A stretch of DNA of 64,000 nt, taken from assembly GCF_037975245.1 (NCBI RefSeq), contig NC_092569.1, forward strand, positions 29,596,168 to 29,660,167, written 5' to 3'. This document shows positions 46,301 through 58,276 of this stretch, piece after piece. The notes below the pieces were generated by a model that was not told the origin of the DNA, did no database searches, and worked only from the letters and a program-made list of their open reading frames with translations. Both the position numbers and the translations under genes were made by a program. The DNA comes from Apostichopus japonicus. Its lineage: Eukaryota > Echinodermata > Holothuroidea > Aspidochirotida > Stichopodidae. Position 1 is the first letter of the stretch, and every line of letters starts with the position of its first letter.

Positions 46301-49300
46301 TACATGATATGCAAGCTAACGCGAGAGAACAAAGGCAATAGCCGGCTGCTTGAATAAACTTCTTTGTTGCTTAATGCAGACAGATGTTCTTTGTTCATGT
46401 TATATTTTGACATAAGAACATTTCAGACATGAGTTGTAACGCATTTGTGTTTGACAGTCCATCATAACGGGTATGGATCATAAGCTACTCTTTCTGGAAT
46501 ACAATTACTGTTTTTTGATACTTACCGTGCACATGAAACACTGAGATTTAAAGGTGCCATGTACTTGTAAGGTAAGTGCATAGACATATTCCATTATACC
46601 TTACTAAATAAACAAGTGAAGCAGCGCTGTAGAAGCTCAGCTAAGCTTCTATTTGATAAGTTTGTTTCAAGTGTTGTGCAGATATCCTGAATATTGGTTT
46701 TAGCCGATATCCGATATTACAATCCCAATATCGGCCCATATTCCGATATTTTAAACAGCAATAATGATGGTCAAACTACACGTTAAGTCTTGCTTTAATA
46801 CATACAGTATCATAATTATAATCGACTGTCTTAAGTTATTGTCGTTTTTCACAACTCAAACGCAGTAACAGCTTATTTAACTATCATTTGCAGAAAAAAA
46901 GGGCATAATCTATAACATGTTTCCTATCCTAAATAAACGATTACATTTCCCACCAAGTTGATATGCATGAAATTGTGTGCTATCATTTTTTTTTGTGTAA
47001 AAACACAAGCCTAGACTTCCTGTTTCTTCTGTTGCACTATTCGTTACTCTGTTTGACCAACTATGTTCAACACTTAGGCTGCAAGTCTTATTCAAACTGC
47101 CTTCAAATGGAGCCACGAATTTCTTAGCAAAAGTGACATCGTGTCATGAATAAGCTCATTTAATGTAGAAAAAACATGAGCATATCCCGGCTAAGAACTT
47201 TAACTACTCCTTGTGTTTAACAGAACGAAAACGAAAACTTGTTCTACGATTTTCTAATTACCGTAGACAATTATGTCTTTCCATTAGCCGGCTACACTAA
47301 CAACTAAGCCTAGCCAAAATGAGCAAGTGCTTCGTGTTTGAAATATTTCGTAAACCAGTCGGCAACAAATTGTGATAAGCAAACTTGATTCTCAAAATGC
47401 AATCTTTTCATTAGCCATTGCTGTTTGACAAAATGCATACATGATACTCTTTGCAGCTTTTGAAAGGTACATAATGATTTAGTAGGGGGTTTCCACGTGA
47501 TATAACTTTTATTCTCAGCTGAGGGCTCAGACGCACTGTGCAAGTTAATGTGATAGGCTACTACAAGTCATATACATATAGATCCATAAGTTACTTCTTA
47601 CATTGTGTTTTACCCCGGTGCATTTTTCGTAGGTCTGAATATGCCATATTTACAACTTTGCTTGTGCAAAATGTTTCTTGGACTCTTGCCAAGAATATTT
47701 GCAAGGGCAAAACAGTGAAATTTATTTTAAAGCGCGACAAAGAATGCTTTGTAGGCTATACGTAGCGTTTAGAGGCCTGACTGGTCCGTTTGTATCAGTA
47801 AATATTAATCAGAACTTGCGCCATGCTTGTTTGACAAGCTGATCGGCATATTGGCCGCTGAATATGAATCGAAATCGAGACTGAGGCTAAAATTGTTGAG
47901 AACAAATTAATAAAACATTGCAATAAACAAGAAGTGGCTTTGTTATGGAAAAAGAAGTTCAATATCGGTTTGCCGTTATCGGCATTGGGCCTTAATTTTA
48001 CCGATGTCAATCCCTTATGCCTTATGCTCCTTCTTAGCAGACATAGGCCTAGTTTGTTACAATGTTAGAAATTTTTAATTCTTCAAATGGTAACACTTTC
48101 ACAAACTAACTAGAAATGTAAGACAACAATATTAAAAGCTAACTCAACAAATCCACTTGGTATAGAAAGAAGAATAAAGATTTAACATTAAATTTGTATC
48201 TTCTATAACATGATGATAACATTACATAGTGTGACAGTAGAGACGGGTCGGAAGCAGCTTAAAAAAATACATTTTTCTTGTTTGCTAATTCCGAATAATA
48301 CCAATATAGACAGGTTAGAACAGCCTAGCCTATTACGATTCAAATTTTATGAAATGACGATGTTATATGTCAATACAAAAACATAATGTATAGCTTTTCC
48401 AGTACCTGAAGTGAATTTAGACAATTCTCTGAATAACCAGAAAAAACAAGCTGTAAATCATTCCTGAAAGTTTAACAGTTTTCTGATGTTTTCTTCTCCA
48501 TCAAATTTGTGAAAATTCTTAAAGACAATGTTTTCTCATGGGTCATCTTCTCAATAGTTTTAACACGTCGAACAGGTGAAGGGTTACTTTTTGGCACAAT
48601 TTAGAATCCTTCTACAAGAGTTTGGCCCTTAGATACAAGACTATGGTATCATATTTACCTAAAGTTATAAATTATCAAATCTACAAAATCGAAATCATTA
48701 CGTGGATTGATTTGAGCTATTTAGTAGTACATTTTATACTTTGCTGTTGCCAAAAGAGTAAAGTACACAATATAATACAATCTCTAGAAAGAGATTGAAG
48801 CGTAAAGGGGAGGGGGTGGGGCAGGGGAGATATATTTTTATCGTCGAATATGTTATTCAGGAAGCAACGACTTACACTGTTTGAGACGTTACTGCTGTAT
48901 CTGTACACAACATTGTATTTATAATCACAGAATGCTAAATATCACATGCCGTATTTTCCCTTTATAAAATGCACGTGCGAACTATTGCTAGAACATATCA
49001 TTTGGAGGGATTAATTTTGAAATCTTTCAACTTATTACCATACATGGAGTAGTTATAGGTGTTACGACAATACTTTCCAGTTTTTGCAACATGTTAGAAA
49101 AGAGACATTTAAATACAGTGTGATATATTTGATGTTTAATTTTTACAAGTCTATCATCAATATCTATTTTAAGTATTGGGAGAGTTCACTTTTGTATACT
49201 GAACTACATTACAACTTACATGTTACTGTTAAACGACAAACGAAAAATTAAGTTCTTTACTACACCGACCAGCCACATGGTATAATAAAGGGAAGGTGTG

Positions 49301-52300
49301 AGTCGTGTGGGAAGGAGGGAGTGGTGGAGGACAGCGAAGAGGGAGAGTGTGGGTGGGGATCGGTGACTACTCCCATCGTATACATGCTGTAGAGATAGAG
49401 TACATTTTCAGTAGTAAATCTGGTCATTAACTATGAGCGACGAAATACATGAGAATATCTTCGCGTTAGCTTTACATTTAATTTTTGTATTCAAATTGAG
49501 ACTATTAAACGTTACCTAGTTAGTCAGTCACAAGGAAGTTTACATGATTGGCACGACTTCATGGAGCATTTTATATGAAAATCAAGTAAACTACGGTATT
49601 TGTGAAATGAGAGGTTTAAAAAGAGGACATAAATATATGTCTTTCTCGTATCAGTTTATTTCCAGATTATACATTGCCACTAAATTAACTATTTTGCACA
49701 GTTGTAGTTTATATATGCATCAATTTTTTAATCCTTTAGACGGTGAAGAGCCTATAATATTCCGAAAGTTGAAAAAAAAAAATCACTTTGGATTATCATT
49801 AAAATGTTAGTGAATTGGAGTATGTCAAAAGTATTTTTTTTTCTTCATAAAAATGAAATATAATTTACAGTTTACAGAGTTATCCTAACTTGGACTTAAA
49901 AAAAAAAACTAAAGACAAAACAAGAAAACATGTTTTAAAGAATTCCTGATCAACATAATTTTGCAATTAAAATTGAAAAGTAAAAATATTTAAGTACAAG
50001 CAACCATAATAAGAATCATGTTAGTTTTAAAGTGTTAAAAATGTTCTTTGCCTCTACACTGAGTTATTCCATTAGGAATATGGCCTTTAGTGATTTTCTT
50101 ATGAAAGGGTGAAATTTTAGTTTTACTTTGTCCTAAATATGGCTTATACCTGACACTATAATGTAACAAAAGGGATTTAATGAAAGAAAACATACAAATC
50201 TTCCGTGAAATTTGATTTATTTGATAAGGCATTTACATAGTTTTCAAACAGTTTTCTTTTTCTATTTGTCTGGATTGGTGGCACAAAGAATAAAGAATCA
50301 TTTACTACACATTATATATTGACTATGATTCAAAAATTGTTTTTTTCAATAAAAATCAAATGCAATTTACATTTTGTTGAGAAAGCTCTCGCTCCAATTA
50401 TGTTGTATTACTAATTCTCTACGTTGCTTTAACTGTTATATATTAATCCTTATTGGAAGTAAAAAACAAAAACAAAACAATAACAAAACTAAAGACAGAA
50501 CAAGAAACCATGTTTTAAAGAATTCCTGATCAACATAACTTTGCATTTAAAATTAAAGAGTGCAATTATTTAAGTACAAGCAGCCAGAATAAGAATCAGG
50601 TTATTTTTAAACTGTTAAAATGTTCTCGGCCTGTACACTGAATTATTTCCCTAGTAATATGGCCTTTAGTGGTTTCTTATGATAGAGTGAAGTTGTAGTT
50701 GTACTATGTCTTAGAATATGGCGTATTCTTGATACTATAATGTAACAAAAGGGATTTAATGGAAGAAAACATACAAATCTGCCGTGAAATTGATTTATTT
50801 GATAAGGAATTTACATAGTTTTTAAACAGTTTTCTTTTTCTAACATCATGTCGGTATTGATGGCACAAAGAGTAAAGAAAAATATTTTTATTTAGACTAT
50901 GACTTTATACATAAAACTATTATCAACCTTTAAAATTCACATTGTACTGTGTAAAGATTGGTTTGAAACTTAAATAATTTAAACGACACAACCTAAACTA
51001 TGTACAAAGCTAATGATTAGTTTACATTATTCAAATGACTCGAAAAGGTAAATCAAATGTTACAAAAATGGCAATTTATAAGCTCTAATAAAAACCCTAA
51101 ACGCAGAAGTAATGCCTATGACATTAAAAAGCGCCTTTGTGTTTTTTCTTTAATTCTATTTTATTCAATTACAGATCGTGTAATAACAATACTATAAGAA
51201 AACAATGCTCTTACACTACTATTAGTTGTCATTACCATCACCAAATCGCTACCGTTTACTAGACTTCAACGTTTTTGAAATTTAAAAGGCATGCGATAGA
51301 GATGTTTTTTTTAACTTTGTCGTTTCAAATCAAATAAATGAACATGTCTTATATTTTTCTGCTCTTATGTCAATAATCTTTTAAAAGTGCGGTTAACACA
51401 AGTGTATATATCAAGATAAGAAAGCGGAATATTGAGATAATATTTCCTGGGAATCACTAACAATATAAAGCCTGAAGGAAAAAGAGAAAAATTGGAAGCT
51501 AGCCACTACAATCGCTGTAGACATTTTCATGATCGCGTACCATATAATTTTTGCGTGAAGGCAATTTAAAGCCACAACGTGGCATCTAAAAACAGCCGTT
51601 GCACTCACAAAAATTGCATTTGTACTTTTCTGGCTTTGTTGAAGTATATTTTTCTTTGATATTTCGTTGTGCATTGTTTATTATTTTCAGCATTTAATTT
51701 CCTAAATGTCCCTTTTTTTATTTTCCATAAATTAGTTTTAAATGAGATTGACGTGTTTACCAGTTAGTTTTAATGTTATTCAACCTTGTTTCATCGAACA
51801 TGTACATGTACAAAATAGGGATCGTAATATTTATGTCTTCAAAATACATTTCAAAACATCTTTACTTTTTGTTGTAGACTATTTGTCACATAATGCTACT
51901 TAAATAACGATATTATTAACGTAATATGATGTAAGCATGAAAAGGAAGTAACATTTAGGTGCTCTTAAGAAATTGTAAAGCTGCAAATGTTAGGTTTGAA
52001 TGATAGTTTACAGCAATATTATCACACTTAAAACTGAGCATTTCTTTAAATGTGATTAAACCTGAATCGGTCTTGCCACTCTTTTAAAGTTATACATATC
52101 TTTTTTAAAAGGATGTTCCTTATCGTTACAAATTTTGTTCACAGTAGTTATCCAACTGTTTGACTATTTGAAATGGAAGTTAATTAAACAGCTTTGTGGT
52201 TAGATTATTACATAGAAATGTTTTGCTTTTAGATTAGCCAACGTAAATTTTGCTTTAATGTATTCATAAAAATAATTTGAACAACAACAAGCAATACAGT

Positions 52301-53302
52301 GTCCGTTTTGGAAATCATATCAAAATAACAGACCTGACAAAGGAAGTTGCCTCTATACAGATGGATATCAAGTTATTCGTATGTAATTTATGTCAAATAT
52401 TAAAAAAGAAGCCAGGCATTAAATAAATAAAAACATTGGAAACGTTTTTACCGTACAGAGAGTACCGAGTATCTCTGTATCGATAGAGAATATGATTATT
52501 GGATTTTTTACAGTGAGATAAATGTTAACATATGAATCTAGAAGTAACTGAATACAATACTTAAGTATTAAGTTTTTCCAAAAAAAAAAAAAATATGGAG
52601 CATGAATTTATGAGCTAGAATAATACACATGTGAATTTAAACTCAGTAATTCATAATATAAAATGAAGGAGTGTTGTAACGTATTGGTATGCATCTGTGA
52701 AAGGTAGGGTTGGCTATTGGTGGTTTTTGTAAAGGATATGTGGAGAAAGATATACTCACAGTTTGAAAAGAGACTGCTCTTTTCCCTACCATATCACGAA
52801 ACGAGATTTACTTTAAAAAAATTGGTGTGTCAAAACCGATTTAGATGTTTGAGTTAGCTTTCTGAAGTATTTACACGTAAGCAAAGTGTAGAGAATACAG
52901 TATTTAGGCATAGGAAACCAGTTTTAACTATTTTAGCCCTTATTTTTTGTTAACGCAATGTGTATGGTTAAATTAAAAGTCGAAACATTGTTGTCCTATC
53001 GCGAAGTTAAAAAATGTGAGTATATTTAATTGAAGGCCTTCTTATTGAATATTATCAGGTATTTTTATCGAAGTTTTCCTACTTCTTGGAAGATGCAAAC
53101 ACTTCAGTTTGTCACATCATTTAATATTAACAGGGTTAGCTCAACAATACACTAACGCAACTTATGTTACTTTAGAAACAGTCAGAAGATATTCAATGGT
53201 AAAATACAAAATATATTTAATAATGGAAAGACTTACATTTTCTGTTCCAAATGAGTTCCAAATCGTCAAAACAGTCAAACAAACTTTGAAAAACTTCTCC
53301 AT
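33974..53302 (-). CDS. Gene C: composite fibrinogen-related protein with an 8-exon EGF-like array, 16 coding exons, 1110 aa
   Basis: Exons: 53237-53302, 45948-45978, 45157-45329, 44532-44796, 43678-43889, then eight 210-nt exons (42816-43025, 42024-42233, 41246-41455, 40449-40658, 39658-39867, 38861-39070, 38070-38279, 37277-37486), then 36379-36687, 35985-36246, 33974-34308. Total 3333 nt, all phases matching. Approximate residues: signal 1-22, truncated FReD1 33-178, TIL 182-249, EGF array 250-809, EGF 810-867, FReD2 868-1110. The array should form a stiff cysteine-rich stalk between the half FReD and the full FReD. The 5' half resembles A, the 3' end resembles B and D. Function inferred as for gene B. 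Confidence 0.87.
34157..34192 (-). repeat. Coding (TAT)n microsatellite, 12 Tyr codons, gene C
   Basis: Twelve in-frame Tyr triplets at about residues 1039-1050. Expansion has also replaced the Ser-His pair that precedes the run in B and D. Confidence 0.95.
34309..35984 (-). other. Gene C intron before terminal exon
   Basis: 1.68 kb, similar along its length to gene B's 16159-17807. No other feature seen. Confidence 0.7.
35985..36246 (-). CDS. Gene C FReD2b
   Basis: 262 nt, phase 0 to 1. VIQRRSIASVDFFRTW, HWLGNDYIHAITNQKTYSLR, ending GSYSGNAG. Confidence 0.9.
36379..36687 (-). CDS. Gene C EGF-like module fused to FReD2a
   Basis: 309 nt, phase 0-0. Starts EGQFYANSRCTRKSTC exactly like the array exons, then GYGGEGVTCTRVIAKDCYEL, LSDGVYTIYPDGSPSG and GGGWT. 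Donor GTGAGT. Confidence 0.9.
37277..37486 (-). CDS. Gene C array exon 1 (most 3'): EGF-like module
   Basis: 210 nt, phase 0-0. CRNNQLVDESYQC and TRNDVRKC variants, ends GSVLR before GTCAGT. Confidence 0.88.
38070..38279 (-). CDS. Gene C array exon 2: EGF-like module
   Basis: 210 nt, phase 0-0. Differs from exon 3 in DQNYQGDGLTC and GSVIR. Confidence 0.88.
38861..39070 (-). CDS. Gene C array exon 3: EGF-like module
   Basis: 210 nt, phase 0-0. CRNNRLIDESYQCSSHATC then NPNYQGDGVTCTHNCFVADK. Eight Cys per module: two in the VWC-like halves, six in the EGF-like core. Confidence 0.88.
39658..39867 (-). CDS. Gene C array exon 4: EGF-like module
   Basis: 210 nt, phase 0-0, apparently identical to the exon at 38070-38279. 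Ends GSVIR. Confidence 0.88.
40449..40658 (-). CDS. Gene C array exon 5: EGF-like module
   Basis: 210 nt, phase 0-0, apparently identical to the exon at 38861-39070. CSSHATCDTRNGVRKCYC, NPNYQGDGVTC. Confidence 0.88.
41246..41455 (-). CDS. Gene C array exon 6: EGF-like module
   Basis: 210 nt, phase 0-0. CSEHATCDTRNGVRKCYC, NYQGDGLTC; ends GSVIR before GTCAGT. Confidence 0.88.
42024..42233 (-). CDS. Gene C array exon 7: EGF-like module
   Basis: 210 nt, phase 0-0. Reads CSEQATCDTRTGVRKC and NYNGDGTTC; shares the RTGV variant with the exon at 42816. Donor GTCAGT. Confidence 0.87.
42816..43025 (-). CDS. Gene C array exon 8 (most 5'): EGF-like module
   Basis: 210 nt, phase 0-0. Starts EDQFHANSGC, unlike the EGQFYANSRC of the others; EEQ/EESYQC and NQNYHGDGVTC variants. 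The most diverged array member. Confidence 0.85.
43405..43434 (-). pseudogene. Relic of a ninth EGF-array exon
   Basis: Acceptor AAATTAG followed by GAGGGC, encoding EGNFYINTRC, then an abrupt switch into array-intron sequence (tgtcgagggatg). The body and donor of the exon are gone, so it should not be spliced in. Confidence 0.7.
43678..43889 (-). CDS. Gene C exon 5: TIL-like module
   Basis: 212 nt, phase 1 to 0. CPANEIFSNEICERTC, DDPDTCISATSRRETEQC, CIPLNQCNCFVADKGSVLT. Donor GTCAGT. Its last 13 codons reappear at the end of each array exon. Confidence 0.85.
44532..44796 (-). CDS. Gene C exon 4: FReD1b
   Basis: 265 nt, phase 0 to 1; close to gene A's exon, with AVLTNQK in place of AFLTNQK and KEFRNGF in place of KDFRNGF. 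Ends SDG, joined to GIIPERC of the TIL exon. Confidence 0.9.
45157..45329 (-). CDS. Gene C exon 3: FReD1a
   Basis: 173 nt, phase 1 to 0; YPRDCKEVSNTC, SGVFLIKPDGYPEP, EAYCDND and SGGWT. Tyr of the usual GVY is Phe here. Confidence 0.9.
45948..45978 (-). CDS. Gene C exon 2: linker exon
   Basis: 31 nt, phase 0 to 1, sequence identical to gene A's linker (VIVSAEGRSS). Confidence 0.75.
45979..53236 (-). other. Gene C intron 1 (7.3 kb)
   Basis: Collinear with gene A intron 1. Lacks the retroposed fragment and the 215-bp duplication of A; has the older ~580-bp tandem pair (about 49880-50930) and a truncated inverted-repeat element from about 46665. Confidence 0.75.
46665..48004. mobile_element. 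Truncated copy of the inverted-repeat element
   Basis: Left end aagtgttgtgcagatatcct as at 3631; right terminal repeat deleted, with sequence running from ttttaccgat directly into gtcaatcccttatgcc. Confidence 0.55.
53237..53302 (-). CDS. Gene C exon 1: signal peptide
   Basis: 22 codons, MEKFFKVCLTVLTIWNSFG then TEN; donor AAT|GTAAGT where A has ATG|GTAAGT, so length and phase 0 are unchanged. Confidence 0.8.
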
Positions 53303-53566
53303 TATTTCGGGTTTGTATAAATGTTACGCGAAAAGATATTCGGTGAAGTGCAAGATGACAAATGGCACAGAGTCTCTCTCTAGGGGTGTGCAACTCTCTA
53401 TGGAAATGGCCGCAGTAGTATGGATGTCTATTAATGCCATCATTTTATTTGAAATATAATTTGGTGAGCAGCTTATACAAATGTACTGCACATCTGTAGT
53501 ATCCGTAGGCTTGTATGTAAACGTGGCTATTCGACATGCGCAATCCAACTTAATAGTATTCAGAGC

Positions 53567-53574
53567 TATTTATA
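53567..53574 (-). promoter_or_regulatory. Candidate TATA box of gene C
   Basis: TATAAATA 265 bp upstream of the ATG, the same spacing as in gene A. Confidence 0.35.
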
Positions 53575-56500
53575 TCTTGAACATTCAGTATATATTACAG
53601 TAAGCTTAGGTTGCATGATGATGATTTGTCCTTGATCCGATAAATGCAATATATCACCTAGTGTATACTTATTGACTATCGTGCATCTAGTTCCCAGGAC
53701 AGTATCGATATTGTAATTCAATAATAGTAAAATGTATTAGGTTTTTGAAATGTATCAATTACGGTGGTCACTTTTATTTTATGTTACATCTAGTGTGGTT
53801 CATATTAAAGTCTTTTGTAATTGTGTGTCGAAATAATGACGTCAATGCTACCAAGCCGATGAAAAGATAAGGAATGATAATTTGCTTGTTCTGGTTAAGC
53901 TGCTATTATCAATACTTTTAAGAACCCTTTATGGGTGATTAATTTAGCTAAGTAACTTCACTTTTATTTGGAAGGCAAAATTAGAGCAGTATCGAAAGGA
54001 CAGGAAGTGATTCTACTAATCAGCAATATATAACATGCATAAACTAGTACAATACATATTATATACCGTGAAATGTACCGTATGATCTATTCTACACTAT
54101 TGATTTTTATGTAAAAATATCTAATTAACTTATTTTAGAAAAGGTCGATGATTTGAAGCGGTAAGCTATGTGAACAATACTTCCTTGTTTATGATGCCTA
54201 CGTCACACCCTGTCTGCGGAATCGAGTGTCCTCACATCTGATTGAATAAACATGCCAGCTGCTTTGCTGGGCTTTGACTCAATTTTTGATTGACGGCAAG
54301 ATTGACATCCATACTGGCTGTAAATTGTGAAGAAAAGCTTTTCGTCATATATATATAAGATATTGAATCTAAGAGATTTTAATCACTTTTGGATAGGTAC
54401 TTTGATATTAGATAAAAACCTCTGTTTAAATGAGAGTAATTTATAATAATACGCAGGGGAGTAGCTAGAGCTTCTTTTTAGGCGTAGAGCTACGTTATAG
54501 TTAAAGCTACTGGCGGTTCAATTAACCGTGGCCCACGGTTATCAGGGGGTCCTGAGCGTTGGTTCCCAACCGTTTTAGCCAACGTTTGAAATATGCCAGT
54601 CAGGTTTTTGGATGAATTATAAAATGAGGGACAGCATGCCTACGACATTTTGTTATTTCGCTGACAGTGGCGTGACCAGAAGTGGGAGGATAGTTCCCCT
54701 CCCACACACAAAGGAAACATTTTTTTAGAGACGATAACTGGGACGGCAAAGAAAATAGCCAAAAGAGAAATAAATAGCTCTCATATATGATACTGGATAG
54801 GCTACTTGATTTTACAGCACCGCTTGGAGTGCTTCTCAGAAGGTTTATCTCTTTAGCTATCGACCCACTAAGCATATAAAGAGGTTTCTCTTAACAAGTT
54901 AATGTTGAGTCAGTAATTTATACTTCTAGTCAAAGTTGCGCGAGTCGTATGAAACTGGATTGTCTAAATAAAAAACGCATGCATGTCCGTTTGGATCACT
55001 GAGAAAGTAAATAAATTCGTTACTTAACCTCATGTACTGTTATGTATTTGTAAATATTTGTAAATATTTAATATATGCAAGGGTGTAGCCACTGGGACCC
55101 CGGGAAAACGAACCTGACCTCTATTATCGTGCAAATGGTTAGCATTTTATAACGCATTAACACAACTTTAAATGTTCTTAATATAAAGGAAATTATGGCA
55201 ATATTTTCTTCTAAGCACTCTGACCGAGACCCAATATTCGCAAAAAGGAGGGGACACTCCCATGCACTTAGGCCACACCCCACTCCTAAGATCCCTCCAC
55301 AGGACAGACGTCAGCACAATGTTGTGGCCCTCCACCTAAAATTTGAATTGAATTTCGTATTGAATTTTCGAGTGTAGAGACTTTTAATTCCCATACAAAT
55401 GAATATCAGTACACGCGGCAAGTTAACTTAGTATTGTAGTTATGCAGTAGTACACGCACAATCTGTGAACTGTCTGAAATAGTGCAGTATTAGTTAATAG
55501 AAACTTGTATTGCCAATGCCAGACATGCAAATATAAAAACAAAATTAAATTCATACACTTCTCAACTATAGGGATGTATTCCACGGCAGTACTAAATCTT
55601 TTAGCTAACTCATTGTATGATATCAGGAAAACAAAGAGGAACTTTGGAGATACGTTGGGGTTAAGAAATGAATTTTTTTCATACCAGTAGATATTTTGAA
55701 ATAAAATGTCGTACTCTAAGATTTGAGCATAATCAGTGGAAATTATAAAATAATGTAATTGAAGCTTTAGATAAGTCTTGATACAATACGTCAAACTTTC
55801 GAAGTATTCTTCGCCATTTCCGGGTGACTATAGTTGCACTCAAACTTACTCTTAGATAAATGAATTGTAGAATGCCTTGACTTTAAATACCATATCAGAA
55901 TTTGTCACCTAAAAGTTGAAACATATTTGGCAATTTCTATGGGTGAACACGGCCACATATTAAACCAATTGATACAAGTAAAACAAGAAAGGCAACTTAA
56001 CCACCTTTGTGAAATCGCAGAGTTGACAGAAATTGTGCCGATTTCAGCTGGGCTAATCGGGCCCGAATTGGATCTACATTCTCCTTGAAAAGAAAGGATT
56101 TACGCCCTGTACTTTTATTACACGTTTTATATTCGTTGTGACGCATTAGGACTGGAAGTTGCACCAAAGACTTAAGTTGACTTTACATTTTAGCTTATTT
56201 GAATCTTTTGTTACGATAATTCATGAATAAACTTTCATTAAATCACATGCAGTGATAAATATTCAATATATCACCTTTTTATATCCATCATTTGAGAGCG
56301 ATGTAAACTTATATCATTCTCATATAAATGTATTAACTTTTAAAAGGGATTAAGCTTGTGGGGAAGAACTGTTTAAATCCCAGCCAGTAAAAAGCAGATT
56401 AATTTACAAATCGAGGGATTTGCATTTGAAGGGTTATATTGATATGAACTATATCACCTATGTTAAACTGCTTCTGTTTTCTTAAATATCCAAAACATCA

Positions 56501-56613
56501 ATTTCCACCATTGTGTAGACGTGGAGCTAGATTAACCTTATCCATCTTTTAGGGTTCAGTAGTCAAACTCTTTGTTTATTATTGTACTTCTTATTTTAAT
56601 TTGTGGCTAATAG

Positions 56614-56723
56614 AGGGCAGCAGAGCTGGAGAGAGAAGCGGAAGAGGAAGCAAGGAAGGCTGAAGATGCTATAACACAAGCCAAGAATGCGAAGAGAGAC
56701 GAGTGGCTAAGGAGGCTGAAAAG
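56614..56723 (+). pseudogene. Frameshifted copy of the coiled-coil exon fragment
   Basis: Same start (agggcagcagagctggagag) as 14494. One A is missing from the aaagagag stretch, breaking the frame, and the donor GGTAC reads GTTAC. It has KAEDA where the other copy has KAPDA. Confidence 0.5.
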
Positions 56724-57717
56724 TTACAATTTAAGCAAACCAAATGCAATCAAAGAAGAGGAATTAATTAGCATTATAGTAGTTTTTAAGTAGTTTATAT
56801 TTATTAGTTTGGTAATAATATCTAAAATAGGCTATTAAAACACACCAAACTACATACAAACAAACCCCACTCAAAGCGAAAAACAAAACGAGGCATAGCG
56901 TAGAAAAGCAAAGTATGGGATTTCGTTTTAATCAAGAATATATAAAGAAAAATAGATTTTCAAAATGCCCTCTAGATTCCCTTAGGTGATGCATCTGCTA
57001 TACGCAAAGGTAGAGCAAGCTATGCATGAATGATTTACGCAAGATTTCAAAGGTGAGGTGGTATCGAAAAGATAATTCTACATTTCTCCGACTCAGTTAG
57101 ATAGGAGTAAGGCCCTTTATGGAAGGTCATTGCGGTGAATTAAGGATGTTAAAAAGGAGGAGGTGAGGCTCAGGGGTGATTGAAGGCCACTTCAAAGCCA
57201 AGGGGTTATGGGGTCTAAGAACACCCCCCCCCCCTCCCAAGAAGAGTTAGATGTTGAAACTGGTGCAATCTCCAGGTAAATTTAGTGTATAAATAACAGG
57301 GCCCAAATTCGGTATAATCGTAAAATAAATACTGTTACCCTTTTTTGAGAGGTTGAAAAGACACACAAGGGTAAGGGTTGTATCTCTTACTCATTCCCCA
57401 CCGCACTGAATGTAAACGTACCCCAACTGAAAGATAGAGGTAAGAGGGGAGGCCATACACTCTATTACATGTTTTAATTGCCGTAGGTATGGATCTAAAA
57501 ATGTACTGCTGTCATTAATATAGGTCCAATAATGGCCAATCATTTTCAAAAGTAAAAATTGTTTTGTTCCAGAGTTTTTGAGAGCAAAATCTCTACAAAG
57601 ATTTTTTTTAGTAGTGTGACGTTAACATAGCTATATCTTAATTAATAACTAATTCACGCAATGATAAATTAAAGAAGAATTCAACGTTACCGACACTGTA
57701 TTGTATACTTTGTATAG

Positions 57718-57723
57718 TTTATT
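57718..57723 (-). terminator. Poly(A) signal of gene D
   Basis: AATAAA on the minus strand about 231 nt past the stop, matching gene B's. Confidence 0.6.
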
Positions 57724-57953
57724 CGAAAATTCCACATTATTGCAATTTCTCAACATTTTAATAATTGTCAATGACCATAACATAATTAAATTAATTAATT
57801 GTCACATAAATTAGATATCATAATGTAGACGTATATCTGGGTCTATTCATAGTTACGTCCTGCTGCTCTAAACAGAGATGAAATCCAAATTCCTCGATAA
57901 TACATTAGTACACTCTGTTACATAGACCACTCCGCAATCAGAATTGTTTATCT

Positions 57954-58276
57954 CTACACCGGCCGTATTTTCATATTTGTGTATTGTAGGCCGCAGTCAT
58001 ATCCACTAAGATCAGTCCAGAATATGTTCGTTCCTCGAGTGGAGCCGTCGTAGTCTCCGTTGAGGTGAGAATGCGCACAATAGGCACAGTAATTACTTTC
58101 GACATGGAAATAATCGCAATAATATTCATGAGTACGGCAATAGTAATAATAATAATGACTGCCGAACCACCAAGCTCCTTGATGCTTCTCGGCGCAGTCA
58201 TAGGGACGCGACTCATCATTATCCCGGTCACGTGTGCTGAATGGTTTGTTGTTGCTACGCGACATAGCATCAAAAC
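57954..58276 (-). CDS. Gene D FReD2c, terminal exon with shortest poly-Tyr run
   Basis: 323 nt including stop. FSTRDRDNDESRPYDCAEKH, WWFGSHYYYYYCRTHEYYC, FHVESNYCAYC, HSHLNGDY, MKIRPV. FHVES replaces the FPVGS of gene B. Confidence 0.92.

Larger units (their letters stand above)
53303..57717. other. Spacer between genes C and D
   Basis: Collinear with 11150-15596. Contains the short AT run near 54347, the G-rich repeat remnant near 54666 and the frameshifted coiled-coil fragment at 56614-56723. No intact gene recognised. Confidence 0.7.

Noticed and set aside
53109-53459. Plus-strand 116-residue open frame
   Set aside because: Antisense across gene C's signal exon; the counterpart near gene A is not open.
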